DNA of 64,000 nt from Oscarella lobularis (taxonomy: Eukaryota; Porifera; Homoscleromorpha; Homosclerophorida; Oscarellidae): positions 2,249,747 to 2,313,746 of the forward strand of contig NC_089179.1 in NCBI RefSeq assembly GCF_947507565.1, in the 5' to 3' direction. Numbering within the stretch: the first letter of the stretch is position 1; each line of letters begins with the position of its first letter. The notes below the pieces were generated by a model. It was not told the origin of the DNA. It made no database searches and saw nothing but the letters and a program-made list of their open reading frames with translations. The translations under genes and the position numbers were made by a program. This document shows positions 20,605 through 31,674 of the stretch, piece by piece.

Positions 20605-22180
20605 CTGACGCGACGGTGTGTGGCGCTCCCGTTTGGATTGCGTTCCACGCCCAAGATCTTCTCCGCGGTAGCCGACGCGCTACTATGGGCAATGTACGAC
20701 GACGCGCTGACGTTCGGTCTCCACTACTTGGACGACTTTTTCTTCGGGGGCCAAGCGCACGAGCGGTCCTGCCACGCCGACCTGTCGCTAGCTCTTCTCA
20801 CCTGCACACGGCTCGGGGTCCCCGTCGCAACGGACAAGGTGGAGGGCCAGGTCTCTGTTCTCACCTTCCTGGGTGTCGAACTCGACTCGGTGGCCGGGTG
20901 CCTCTGCCTACTCGCGCGAGAGCTGGAACGCCTCAAGGACGAGCTGTCGCGTCTCCTGCGTTCCCGGGCCGTCTCCAAGCGCGATCTCCTCTCTGTTATT
21001 GGCCTGCTGCAGCACGCGGCCGTCAATCGCCCCGGGCGGGCTTTTCTTCGGCGCCTGGTCAACCTGTCGATGGTTCCTCGCCACATGAACCACTACGTGC
21101 GGCTCAACCGCGAGTCGCGGGCGGATCTCCGCTGGTGGAGCTAGTTCGCGCGGAAATGGAACGGCGTAGCCTTCACCACGCTGGGTCTCGATCCGCCAGC
21201 GCACCGCATCACAACCGATGCCTCCGGCTCGTGGGGCTGCTCCGCGGTGTGTCAACGCCGCTGATTGTAATGGCGCTGGCCGACCAGGTGGTCCCTCGTT
21301 CTGAACCCGCCGAAAGAGGCCTTCCCCATTGAACTGGCGCTGGCGACGTGGGGAGCAGCGTGGCGCGGCTCTACCATCGAGGTGGATTGCGACAATTCAA
21401 CGGTCGTGGCTGCGTTGAATGGAGGGTCCTCGCGAGAGTCGGGGATAGCGCAGCTCGCGCGAGTGGCCTAGTGGTTAGCAGCGCACCACGGCCTGACGAC
21501 TCGAGCCACACACATCCCCCGCCAACGTAGTCGCGGACGCCCTCTCGCGAGGCTATCCCAGCCCTGACAGCCTCTCTTCCTGGCAGCTCCAGACGGAGAC
21601 GGACACGATCCCCAGCGAGCTGGCCAGAACCCTTGGCGACCGCGACCTGGAATGGACGTGCGAGACTTGGAGCAGTCTGCGGCGGCTTTTGCGCAGGCGG
21701 GGCTAGCGGGCGAGTCCCAACGCGTCTACGAGACGGGACGGCGCCACTATCAACAGTTCTGCGACTCAATCGGCGTCCGCCCGTGCTAAACCGACGAAAA
21801 CTTGCTATGCCTATTTGCCGCCTACCTCGCAGAGGGGGCTTCGCCACGCTTCGATCAAGGTGTACCTCGCGAGAGTCCGACATCTGCACATCTCCCTGGG
21901 ACACGCGAACCCATTCGACCGGCCGATGGAGCGCAAGGAAGCAGGACGCCCGGTAACGGCGGACACGATGCGAGTCCTCCGACAAGCTTAGCAGGGCGAA
22001 GGGCCGCAAAGTGACGGCCGCATGCTGTGGGCGGCTTGTTGCGTCGGGTGGTTTGGTTTCCTGCACGCCGGAGAGTTCACAGTGCCCAATGGCGCCCCTT
22101 TCGACCCGGCGCTGCACTTGAGTTTGGCGGACGTCCTGGTGGACCACTGGCGCGCACCGAGAAAAGACGGGATAGTCCCC
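20605..22180 (+). pseudogene. DIRS-like retroelement relic: RT, RNase H and tyrosine recombinase
   Basis: The frame opens inside the reverse transcriptase at ALPFGLRSTPKIFSAVADAL (20620). LHYLDDF (20720) is the YxDD-type active site. SVIGLLQHAA...PGRAFLRRL follows, then an RNase H start (ITTDASGSWGCSAV, 21208-21250). Past several lesions, tyrosine-recombinase-like sequence appears: LLCLFAAYLAE (21803-21835), KVYLARVRHLHISLG, and MLWAACCVGWFGFLHAGEFT (22022). The end with the catalytic HxFR and Tyr is missing. RT plus YR without integrase marks DIRS-type elements. It is a 5'- and 3'-truncated second copy of the element at 45040-51519. Confidence 0.75.
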
Positions 22181-22483
22181 TTTCCTTTTGCAGTAGCTTC
22201 CACTGTCCATCCTCTAAAAAATCAATGTGGGGATTTTTCGCTTTCGCTACCGTTCTCGAGCTACGCCACAATGATCCGATTAAGAGACGTCGTATACAAA
22301 CACGTTTTGCGGCCTCGGCGGCCGACGAAATCGTTCCTCGTTTGCGAAATTCTGAAGAGATATGATAGCTAAAGAAAATCATTGTGGGGATTTAGTGCTT
22401 ATCGTTCGGTTGCTGAGATACACCCTCTTGACTTTCAGGTGAGTGTTGGAGCGTAGACTGCTAGCGCGCGGCGTACTTCCGGA

Positions 22484-22917
22484 ATGGAATCTGCGACTTT
22501 TTCCAGCAAAGTGAGGGGAATCAAGTTTTACGACGGCTACGCGCTGGTCGAGGAAGGCCGGCGCGTCGTTTGCGAGTGGGAGCGCGGCAATCCGCGTGAC
22601 GCAAACGCCGTTGCTGTCTTCGCCATCGACGGGGACGGACGCGTGATGGCTGGCCACCTAGAAAAGGCCGTAGCGGCGATCGTAGGCCCATTCCTTCCAT
22701 ATGGAAGGGTGAAGACATGCGCAGGGTTAGTGAGTCCATACTAGTTCAGTGTATCGTATATCTATATTGTGTTTCTTTATCCAGAGTTTTCACACGTGGT
22801 TCATTCGCTGACGGGTCCCGCTGTTACAGCAACAGGTCGGCAACCGTGCGAGTCACAGCGGAGGGGGACAAGCATGCGTGTGCTGCTATTGAGTACGACG
22901 TAGCTAGGCTTAATTGA
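22484..22917 (+). CDS. Unit U2: HIRAN-domain protein, two exons
   Basis: Exon 1 (22484-22725) starts at ATG 22484 (MESATFSSKVRGIKFYDGY) and contains the HIRAN blocks NPRDANAVAV, VMAGHLEKAV and VGPFLPYG. A 59-bp intron (22726-22784, GTTAGT...TTATCCAG) splits a Gly codon in phase 2. Exon 2 (22785-22917) carries SATVRVTAEG and ends at TGA. The protein has about 124 residues and no visible lesions. It is tail-to-tail with the U2 transposase, whose stop lies about 320 bp downstream on the other strand. The intron position and phase equal those in the U4 paralogue. The known role of HIRAN is binding DNA 3' ends; a role in transposition is inference. Confidence 0.78.
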
Positions 22918-23240
22918 AAATATATTTAGAAAATACAGCTACACTTAGATGTCGATAGGTCGACTCTTTGAATAGTTAATGGCTTTTAGAAAAGCCGGTG
23001 TATGTGCATGTTGCCCGCTTCCGCTGGCATTTTTGTAGAGGTGCCATCCAATGCGTAGCCGCACTAGAAGTCGACATGCAGGTTGGAGTCAGCCCTCATG
23101 CGGATAGCCCAAATAATTATTAATCTCCCAAGCAGTCACAGCAATCACTGAGTGAAAGATTCCCTATTCACTCTCCTGTGTGACTTGTATTTCTTCACAG
23201 CATCCTCGGCTTCCAGACCTATAGAGCTGGCGGTGAGTAT

Positions 23241-25071
23241 TCATTCTCGTTTGTACACTATAACCTTGCCTGACTTTCCCTCACTGTACGCATGCTGGTA
23301 GTCGCGCACCTTCCTGAAGAACTTCCTAATTGAATCTAAAGAAACTTGATCAAGTGCTTCTTGGATGACTCTCCTCAAGGCTCCTATTGTATAGTTGCAC
23401 TTAGCTCGTGTGACTCGCTTGGCATCTCCCCACACCCGTTCGATTGGACTGAAATATTATAAACACAGGTAAGTAATCCAATGAAGTATTTAATTCAGCC
23501 TCACTTCATCTCGCAGTGGTACTTGGGGAGGAACAGCACATGATGGCCCCGTGATTCGATGACGTGCTCTAGAAGTGATTTTTCGTTTGCAAAGTCTTCA
23601 TGAGTTGACAGCTCCTCTTGCATCTGCTTCTGAAGCATCCCGGTGCAGTCGACACCCCGCTCAGTAAGAACTTTGAGACAGACTGTGTCAGATATATTAT
23701 CCGTATTCGAGTGCTTTTCTACCCGTAGTAGTCCTTTGGCTTTCCCGGTAGAGGGGTCGACCATAGAGAAATGCCGTCCGTTGAAAGTGGTGTCCCGCAT
23801 CCTGGGTTGTTTTCTTCGTCCGTCACGTTCATTCTCGACGCAACCAACGCATCATCAGCCATAGCCGTGTGGTTGGAGCTTAATTAAATAAAAAAATAAA
23901 TTAATAACCCTAACCCATTTCTATCTCACCTTTGATCGAAGATCCACAAAAGCGTGTGCTGCTCCTTGGGATAGGCCCTCTCTGCGATTGACACGGCGTT
24001 GTGAAGCTGACTGACGATATTCTCCTTTTTCCAGTAGCCGTCTCGGTTTGCGCCGATCTCAAGGGTGACACTTGCAGCTGATGCCGGGTTGTCTAATAAA
24101 TGCAATGTAGCAATAAAATATTGGTAGCCAGTTGGTACAAACCATCCCCGTTGCTGGCTTTAAGGAAGCCCCCGAATTCGTCGATGAAGTCCGAAACCAT
24201 GATACCAGGTCCTCGACCCTAATATGTAATTTTTATTTATCTACATAAATTAATACAATTGACATGTCTATACAGCACCTTCGGCTTCAAACATCTGGTC
24301 TGGCTGGGCCCACATCATTGTTTGGTCGTCGTTGGATTGGAACGTCGATTCGTCGTGATATATGGTGACGAGATGCTTTGCTGCAGATGGGTCTGCTAGT
24401 GCGTAAGCGGGATCCGGCAGTTGATCTGATGGCAGAGGGGGAGGCTTGTGTGTCGACTGAAGGAGAATGAGGGTAGAGATGAATTTTTTCCGGTAAGCAA
24501 CAACGTCGGGCCTAAAAAGGTACGTCAAAAAATACTTTAAAATTCCTTGTGGCAGAAACAACCTCTCGTGACCGTCCATATACAGGGACTTCCGGTTCGC
24601 TGACTTTCGTTCAAAACCTAAGGAATGGAGAAAGCGGCACGCAGTGGGAGCGGATATGGTTGTGGGGAACCCCGGGGGAAGGTGCATGGAAGGTAAGAGT
24701 GTGTTGTTTATGTAGTATGCAAAGTCAGTCACTGTCATGTTAGGTTCGCCCCTGACGCACGCGTGTGCACGTGCCCAGTTAGCCGCACGAACCCGACAAT
24801 CCTCATGGGTCAGGATGGACACGCGTGCGTATTTTCCTCGCATGTCCGGAGGGAACTCGCCTTCATTTTTTATGAAGTCGCGCCTCCATTCGCTGACGGT
24901 TCTTGCTGACCTCCCGACAATTGCCGCCGCCAATTTCGATGAGTCGCCGATGTTGAGGCCGACGTCGCGCATCCCAATCTCTAAACAAAGCAGAGAGAGC
25001 ATTTGCAGATCGTGCATTGGACGCGACTGCACCCAGATGGTGACAGCGCTCCAGACATCGTCATCGGTCAT
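23241..25071 (-). pseudogene. Unit U2: HDES-type DDE transposase, multi-exon
   Basis: The longest copy of the family. The first exon (25071-24268, possibly extended upstream) has an N-terminal helix-turn-helix-like region (IVGRSARTVSEWRRDF), a middle block LHSLGFERKSANRKSLYMDGHERLF and the first catalytic motif IYHDESTFQSNDDQTMMW. Later exons at 24221-24147 (GIMVSDFIDEFGGF), about 24094-23931 (TLEIGANRDGYW, LLWIFDQ) and from 23882 (NHTAMADDALVASRMN) include the second Asp. The PKYHCEMK-SPIERVW block with the catalytic Glu is split by an intron near 23450. A one-base slip near 23805 in an A-rich stretch probably inactivates it. The fold is Tc1/IS630-like by motif order. Confidence 0.8.
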
Positions 25072-25580
25072 TGGAGGCGAGGAGGCGGCGTTGGGTGTTG
25101 GGCCAGGATCTTCCTCAATTACCTCTCGCTCGTGCGTAGGTGGAGTTGAGGGCGGAACTGAAACGTGAGGGAATCACACGAGCAATGCAGTGTCAATAAC
25201 CCACCCTAATTGCTCTTACCAGATGTTCCGGAGCGTTTCTGGTTTAACGCTTGCGCCCGCAGACGGAAAGTTCGCTTTAGAGTCGGTCTGATAGGTTTTC
25301 GATGCATTCGCAAGGAACAGAACTTCGAGAAGCAGCGTGCGTTACCCATTTTCCAAGGTTACGGACGCATTGTACGGGAAATTCAGTAACGGTTTTCTTA
25401 GTGACGTAATACTCACGTGGCTGCGCGAAGGACTCTCATTGGTCCTCCCACTAACTTCGTTGCCTTACGTCGCACACAGACGGGACCACCACCGCTGACA
25501 AGAATACCCTTCCACGAATCTCTCGGTCTTTTCGGGGACCCCGTACGACTTTCCGTTGCTAAGCTAGCGTACTTTAAAGG

Positions 25581-25607
25581 CGAGGAAGTTTATGCTGATT
25601 CGCACCG
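25581..25607. repeat. Unit U2: terminal inverted repeat (transposase side)
   Basis: Read inward from 25607 on the minus strand: CGGTGCGAATCAGCATAAAC then TTCC, with TA following at 25608-25609. It matches the other U-family ends. A CTTTAAAG box lies immediately inside. No partner end was found left of 22484. Confidence 0.6.
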
Positions 25608-26012
25608 TAGTCATCGTCTTGGAGCGAGAGTTAGTTTGACTAAAGTACATATACAGTACGTAATATCAAACCGACTTTTCACTTGAGAGACGTGCACGCT
25701 TCGGAACTGGCGAGTTTGAAACTTCTTTAGGCTGCTTCCTTTTGTGTTGGCGAGTGCAGTTCCCGCGAACAGGGACTGGAGCTTGCGAACCTTGCACTCT
25801 GACGGACGCAGAGGTGTATAGTACCTCTTGTGCTGAAGGATTGGAATTGCAACCCCCTTTCATCCTAATCGTGCTAAAGTAATTTTGAAAAGTATCTTGG
25901 CTGAACCGTTCAATAAGAATGTAAATTTAGAATCCGACGACTTCCACAAACGAAAGCACTATCAAATACAAATTACATTGCGTAAAATAAATTTAATCAG
26001 AATATGATCTCA

Positions 26013-26150
26013 CCAGTTATATTCCAGGCGAGTAGCGTTTCCGGGCTGAGGCAAAGTCTGGTTCTCTCAGCAGTGGTGAGCCCATGTTTTGAGTCTACCC
26101 ACTTGTCCCATTCACTGAGGTATTCCAGGAAGCCGGTTTTAAGAGTTAAA
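26013..26150 (-). pseudogene. P-element transposase exon relic
   Basis: Too short for an ORF caller. The frame reads GFLEYLSEWDKWV...LTTAERTRLCLSPETLLAWNI and ends at a GTGAG donor at 26009-26013. It aligns with the exon of the intact P element at about 41460-41590 (VFLEYLREWNEY...GLSRETFDGW). No neighbouring P exons were recognised. Confidence 0.6.
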
Positions 26151-26194
26151 GAAAGACTTAATTAAGTAAGCGTTTGAAAAAAGGAAGGTCACGA

Positions 26195-26872
26195 CTAAGA
26201 CGACGGATGGAAGAAGATAGAGAATTCCAAAGAAACTGACCATGGAACGCAGGAGATCGCCTGAGGGCTTGTGGTCCGTGGCGTAAGTAGCTCAACTCCA
26301 TGATCAGATAGTCGAGTGAAGTCGTTGGAGCTTACAAAGCGATATAAACTGCTGAAACCAGGAGGAGCCAATCCGTTGAGGCACTTGAACACCAAAGTGG
26401 CAAGTTGCAATTTACGACGATCTAAGAGTGACGTCATATTATAGGACGAATGGAGTAGATCAAGGTTGCCAGCACGGTGTCGACGTCCTGGCCCCTCCGC
26501 CGCACGAAGAGAACGTTTTGAAAGCAGAAGCAAGCGATTGACGACACCAGGAGAATTGTCGGACCAAACTGGAGAGCAGTAATCAAGATCCGAGCCAATG
26601 ATAGCGCGGAGAAAAGCGGAACGAGCCTCCAGAGAAAGAAAATTTCGATGACGCCGCAAAACGCCAATTTTCCTCGAAACTTTGCGCACCAGTACATCCA
26701 GATGTGCAGACCACGCAAGATCACAGTCAAAATAAACACCGAGATTTCTTGCACTCGGCTTTGGCGAGATCGATTCAGAGTCAATGCGAAGCGAAAAAGT
26801 CGACAAGTCCAATTTACAGCGATTTTTGCGAAAGAGGACAAACTCAGACTTCACTCCATTTAGCGTAAGCAA
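26195..26872 (-). pseudogene. Non-LTR retrotransposon reverse transcriptase, C-terminal fragment
   Basis: Covers the RT thumb and C-terminal domain of a CR1/Jockey-like element: LNGVKSEFVLF, ARNLGVYFDCDLAWSAHL, IGSDLDYCSPVW and LLDRRKLQLATLVFKCLNGLAP. There is no palm domain, so it is 5'-truncated, as is usual for such insertions. An older, different copy lies at 51780-53100. Confidence 0.8.
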
Positions 26873-27331
26873 ATTCTTCTTAATTCACAGAGAAAGATTG
26901 TCCAGGTCTTGCTGAAGAGTAGATACAACATCACAATACGAGTTACCAGAAGTAGTGTCGTCGGCGTATAGAAGCAATTCGGAGACTTGACTGCCGAAGG
27001 AATATCGCACGTGTACAGAATAAACAGCAGATGCCCAAGCCTAGACCCCTACTGTAGTACTATCCACGCCAACATGCTAACACGTGCGAATCCATTCCGG
27101 CTTTTGACCTGTCTTCCTCTCTACTGCCCGGTATCGCGAGGACACATGAGTGTAGGTTATCACATGGGAGCGAGGGCGATACTCATTTTATCACTCCGAC
27201 GCCCGAGGGAAACCGAGATAAACTGCGTATCGCCCGAGATTGACATGTGATGATGCACTTATATCCCGCCCCTTCCGCGCGATTGCATATGTTCGGGGGA
27301 GTTGTCGGCTCGCAACAATTCAATAGCTGCG

Positions 27332-28593
27332 ATGAACGACGAGGACGAGGACGATTTCGAGCCGCCGAAAAAGCGACGTAGGTTTGCTGATCCGGCCTCC
27401 GCGCGCGCTCTCGAGAGCGCGCGAAAGGAGTTCGTTCCTAGAAACACCAACCTATTTGTCGAGTGGATGAAGGATCGCAACAAGTGATGCCAAAGCGAAA
27501 CCGGCCGAATCGATCTTCTTGCGTCCGGATCGGATGAACAATTACACGACGGGATATCGAGTTTCTGCTCGAGGCACGTTCGGAAAAAGGGGAAGAATAG
27601 CCTCCGGCAACACTGCATAGTCTCGTCTGCGCTTTCCAACGAATCGTTCGCAAGGTTCATCCCGTCAATTTTTTGAAAGACGAACAGTTTAGAGCTATTC
27701 GGAGTACGCTGGACAATGAGTGTCGTCGCGTCTACGCAAGAGGTGTCGGAAGTGGCACGAAGAATACGCCTGCTATTTCGGACGAAGAGGAGGAAAAGCC
27801 CTGGGAGACCTGCGACAGTCCGCTCGCTCTCCTCCGCGCAGTGTTTTACCTAAACGGTAAAAATTTCTGCCTGCGCGTGGGAGAGGAGCATCGCTCTCTC
27901 ACGCCATCTCAGCTTATTCGCGAACCGCCAGATACTAGCAAGACCGTCGTCTCGTACACTTACATCGAACGTGGATCTAAGAACAATAAGAACAATCCCG
28001 GCGGACTTTCTCATCTAAGAGCAGAAAACAAACGCGTAACTCAAGACGCGTTGCCGCAACTTGGCGACAAGTGCCATTGCCGCCTACTCGATCTATATCG
28101 GGCTCGCTTACCGACCGACATTCGCCCTGACGCATTCAATTTTCTGCCTCTTCCTAAGGTGCATTCGTCTCCCTCTGCACCTTGGTTCCATGCAAAACGC
28201 GTCATGGTTAAGAATACCTTGGCAACGATGGTTAGGGATATGCGCCAAGAAGCCGGAATTGGCGGCAAAACCAACCACAGCTTGAGAGTGACAGGCGCGA
28301 CACGCCTCTTCGCGGGTGGAATATCGGAGAAGCTCGTCAAGCGGAGAACGGGACACCTTTCTCTTGAAGCGCTCATAGTCTATGAGCGACCATCTAAAGA
28401 GCAATTGGAGACGGCTTCGGCAGTGATAAGCGGGGGAGTACCTCTCAAAGTAATGAGCGACGTTTGTACGTCAGATGTAGCCGAAGAGGGCAAGCGCGAC
28501 CCTAGTACAAGCGACAGAAGCGGCAAGAAGAGCGGTGATTCGTCGTCTTCTTCCACGGGCCCATCTTTCACGTTCAACTTTTTCTGCAAATAA
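27332..28593 (+). pseudogene. Crypton-type tyrosine recombinase
   Basis: Cryptons are DNA transposons that use a tyrosine recombinase. The N-terminal part from ATG 27332 (EPPKKRRRF, FVEWMKDRN) is followed by a broken stretch (27480-27670). The recombinase core from 27673 then runs to TAA 28591: WETCDSPLALLRAVFYLNGKNFCLR, EEHRSLTPSQL, and the catalytic region NHSLRVTGATRLFAGG (HxxR), RRTGHLSLEAL (GH) and IVYERPSKEQ (Tyr nucleophile, near 28378). This matches the DUF3504-type recombinases found in ZMYM/QRICH1-related proteins. The C-terminus is Ser-rich. The visible core is open; damage is confined to the N-terminal third. Confidence 0.78.
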
Positions 28594-28686
28594 CTACCTC
28601 TCCTTTCTCTTCTTTTGCTGTTCCTTTGTCCGAATTTCTTCCTTTCTTCTTCTAAGCCCACCCACAGTCGCGCCACTCTTCCTGCA

Positions 28687-28852
28687 TCATCCTGTTGTCA
28701 AGTGACAACGGGACGATATGACTGTATCATCCCGTTGTCATCGACCGCCGGTGATAACACCCATATGATCCCGTTGTCACTTGACAACGGGATGATATGG
28801 GAATTATTACCCCGTCGGCGCCTTACATCCGCCCCCGCAACGGGATGTAAGT
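28687..28852. repeat. Palindrome cluster GTTGTCA/TGACAAC
   Basis: Two near-perfect palindromes (28691-28713 and 28765-28796) carry arms ATCCCGTTGTCA and TGACAACGGGAT around a two-base centre. A half-site lies at 28726-28743 and a hairpin built on CTTACATCC/GGATGTAAG at 28822-28851. All are about 100-250 bp downstream of the Crypton stop. Possible recombinase sites (inference). Confidence 0.7.
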
Positions 28853-29349
28853 CCAAATCACGTCTCCATATATTGTCCACATAGAAACCCGCTAACGCCA
28901 ACGCACGTCTACTCGATCGATTATGGTACCGTGTATCCCTATAGAGCTGACCGCGCCGGCGTGTCGAACGACAAAGACGGTGCGTCAGGACTACTGCGAA
29001 CGCGACTTCTCCCGTCTCTGACCTTAGACAAATGAGCTTTATCGAGATACCTGTCGACTCACGACAACAATGACAAACGCGCCGGTAACGCCTGCTCGTT
29101 TTCGCAGCGAACAACAAAGCCATTCATGACCTTTACTCTCTAAACGCAACAGAATAGCCAACCAAAAAGCATGAAAACCCGGCTACGCAAAAAAACAAAG
29201 AACGCTTTTACTACGTCTACGCAATCTTCGCTGCGGCTGTTGTCGTCCTCCATGCGTCGAATCTCTTCGCGCAGAGCTACGTTCTCGCGCAGTTCAAACA
29301 TCACACGCATATGTACATGCAACGACGACTACGCCGCCTTGGTACGCGC

Positions 29350-29600
29350 CTTTGTGAGTTATTGATATGTTGAGTTTGTGAGTTGTAAATGTGTTGACTT
29401 TGCCAGTTATTAATGTGTTGACTTTGCAAGTTGTTGAGCTTGTTAGTTATTGATGTATTGACTTTGAGAGTTATTGTTTAATTTGTGAGTTATTGACTTT
29501 GCGATTTATTGATTAGTTGATTTTGAGAGTTGTTGACTTTGGCAGTTGTTGATGTGTTGTCTTTGTGAGTTATTGACTTTGTGAGTTGTTGATGTGTTGA
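29350..29600. repeat. TTGTGAGTTATTGATGTGTTGAC minisatellite
   Basis: About ten imperfect units of 15-24 bp mixing TTTGTGAGTT and ATTGATGTGTTGAC. It is non-coding. Confidence 0.85.
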
Positions 29601-29606
29601 TGTGGG

Positions 29607-29774
29607 GCGTACAAAATAGATCGACGACAAAATAGATCAGTTGATATCTATTAGGGAATGTAGGCGTAGTCACGTCACGTTCCATGACTCACATTCGCAC
29701 CTATACCAAAGTGTGACATTTGAATGAGACAAAGTAGATCTATTTTGTCGTTGATCTATTTTGTCGTCACGTAC
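29607..29774. mobile_element. MITE with doubled GACAAAATAGATC ends
   Basis: About 168 bp. GACAAAATAGATC occurs twice at the left end and its reverse complement twice at the right end. There is no coding capacity. It lies between the minisatellite and the duplicated block. Confidence 0.65.
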
Positions 29775-29973
29775 AAGCCGACAACATAAATGAACGACAA
29801 AAAAATTCAGATTTAAATGTACCAGGGCGATCTCCTAGAAGCCGATGTCCGCCAATGTCATTCATAATTAATTAATTATTTAATCAGCTTTAGATAGATG
29901 TCAGAACAACAGCAACAACAGCGAAAAAACAAAAAACAAAGACATTTTTTCAGCAAACACATACATTTGGGAA

Positions 29974-30300
29974 CTAAAGGCAATTTTTCGTCAAAAATGA
30001 CGTAAAGAACGCAAAAAACTTGCTCATAAACTTGCGTCTGAACGGCGCTGATGAAAAGCTCGAGGCCGGATTTATGTTAATGTCGCGGCAACGATAATAC
30101 CAAGTGCAATCCCCGAATATTTCGGACAACGTGGTCGCTCCTGGATTCATGCATCTAAATGTAAAAAATTGCGTACACAATTGAACATCAATCTCGACGG
30201 AGTTGTACCGGTATTCCACCAATTTCGTTAAATGTAAGTAAGGTTTGGGATTGGACGTCGCCACTTTGTCCAATTGTGATAATATCACTGCCAAACACAA
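29974..30300 (-). CDS. Unknown reading frame in duplicated block (copy 1)
   Basis: 109 codons. The N-terminal half (KVATSNPKPYLHLTKLVEYR) looks protein-like. It repeats at 31276-31674 with few changes and may be a downstream exon of the gene at 30644-31155. No domain is recognised. Confidence 0.3.
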   Translation of the reverse strand: MCLAVILSQLDKVATSNPKPYLHLTKLVEYRYNSVEIDVQLCTQFFTFRCMNPGATTLSEIFGDCTWYYRCRDININPASSFSSAPFRRKFMSKFFAFFTSFLTKNCL

Positions 30301-30643
30301 TTTTAAAAATCGTCTAAGTCAATTTTAAAAATCGTATAGGACGATTTTAAATGGTCCAAGACAATTTTAAATATGCCCAAGATTATTTTAAAAAAAGTCC
30401 AAGACAATTAAAAACGTAGAAAGGAAAACCAGCTAATGTAGAAATATAATATGAAAAGAGTTAATAAATATACTAAAGACGTGAATTACAACGACATACG
30501 TGCTGAGTTGGCTTCCAGACATTCTTCTTTAGAGAAATAAAAGTCAACTTTTAAATAGGTATTTAGATTTTTTCTTACGTCCTTGTTCTAAACCTTCAAT
30601 ACGCAAAACTTGAACGAAAAGGATTAATCTAGCCTAAATAAAG

Positions 30644-31155
30644 GTGCTTAAATTCGTCGGAGAGGGGTCCTTCGACTTCGACTGCGGCGGATGGGATTCC
30701 GTCGGCGGCAGCGTCATATTCGTCGGAGAGTGGTTCTTCGTCCACTATCACCTCGGCGGCAGCGCTAACTGCGGCGCAGGGGGTCCTTCGTGTTCGTCGG
30801 TTTCGTCATTGTTGCTATCGGCTTCGTGTGTTATGACCACCTTCGGCCTGTTGGTAAGGCTCAAGAATGGAACATCTTTCGGCGACATTTCATTTCGTGT
30901 CACTTTGACGAACATCATTATGTCCTAAAAATGACGAATTAATTCATCTGTAGTTTTCTAAGGTCTTCCGCTTACGACAACCCATGTAGGTAGGTTTAGG
31001 GACTTCATGAAGGCTTTTTCGGCCGCTTTTATCATTGTAGTCCTGTTCCCTTTCTTAGTCACTTCCTTGCCGTTCATCGCGTAGAGATAGGACACGAAAG
31101 TAGGGATTTCTTTCTTGGGTAGATCGAAGACGTTTAAGTCTTGAGCAACTTTCAA
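30644..31155 (-). CDS. Two-exon gene of unknown function (copy 1)
   Basis: Exon 1 (31155 to about 30976) encodes MKVAQDLNVFDLPKKEIPTF, then KAAEKAFMKSLNLPTWVV. A short intron (GTAAGC...TTTTTAG, about 30976-30926) joins in phase 0 to exon 2, which begins DIMMFVKVTRNEMSPKDVPF and becomes acidic (ADSNNDETDEHEG). The frame then shifts near 30780 into an Ala/Glu-rich stretch ending DEFKHLYLG. The shift is present in both copies of the duplication, so it predates it or marks another splice. I recognise no domain. Confidence 0.4.
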
Positions 31156-31275
31156 GTGCCGTCGCTCGTTTATTTAACCCGTTCCCTATAACGGCCGCCA
31201 ATAAGAGCGCCCTAAATTCGTTCTCAGAAAATCACCATTTGGACAAAAACATGTTTAATCAGCTTTAGATAGATG

Positions 31276-31674
31276 TCAGAACAACAGCAACAACAGCGAA
31301 AAAACAGAAACAAAGACATTTTTTTCAGCAAGCACATACATTTGGGAACTAAAGGCAATTCTCGTTAAAAAAGACGTAAAGAACGGAAAAAACTTGCTCA
31401 TAATTTTGCGTCTGAACGACGCTGATGAAAAGCTCGAGGCCGGATTTATGTTAATGTCGCGGCAACGATAATACCGAGTGCAATCTCCGAATATTTCGGA
31501 CAACGTAGTCGCTCCTGGATTCATGCATCTAAATGTAAAAAATTGCGTACACAATTGAACATCAATCTCGACGGAGTTGTACCGGTATTCCACCAATTTC
31601 GTTAAATATAAGTAAGGTTTGGGATTGGACGTCGCCACTTTGTCCACTTGTGATAATATCACTGCCAAACACAA
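31276..31674 (-). CDS. Unknown reading frame in duplicated block (copy 2)
   Basis: Near-identical to 29974-30300 but with a longer C-terminal frame caused by indels, which suggests the common N-terminal half is the conserved part. Confidence 0.3.
   Translation of the reverse strand: MCLAVILSQVDKVATSNPKPYLYLTKLVEYRYNSVEIDVQLCTQFFTFRCMNPGATTLSEIFGDCTRYYRCRDININPASSFSSASFRRKIMSKFFPFFTSFLTRIAFSSQMYVLAEKNVFVSVFSLLLLLF

Noticed and set aside
20499-21332. 277-codon plus-strand frame over the DIRS relic
   Set aside because: RT motifs (LPFGLRS, YLDD) lie in a different frame; this one is an open shadow in GC-rich DNA.
21371-22210. 279-codon minus-strand frame
   Set aside because: Antisense to the tyrosine-recombinase region of the DIRS relic, with Arg-rich composition typical of an antisense shadow.
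30644-30928. Plus-strand Gly/Ser-rich frames in both duplicated copies (also 32016-32300)
   Set aside because: The minus strand in the same DNA gives a spliced frame with a clean GTAAGC...TTTTTAG intron; the plus frames are its shadow.
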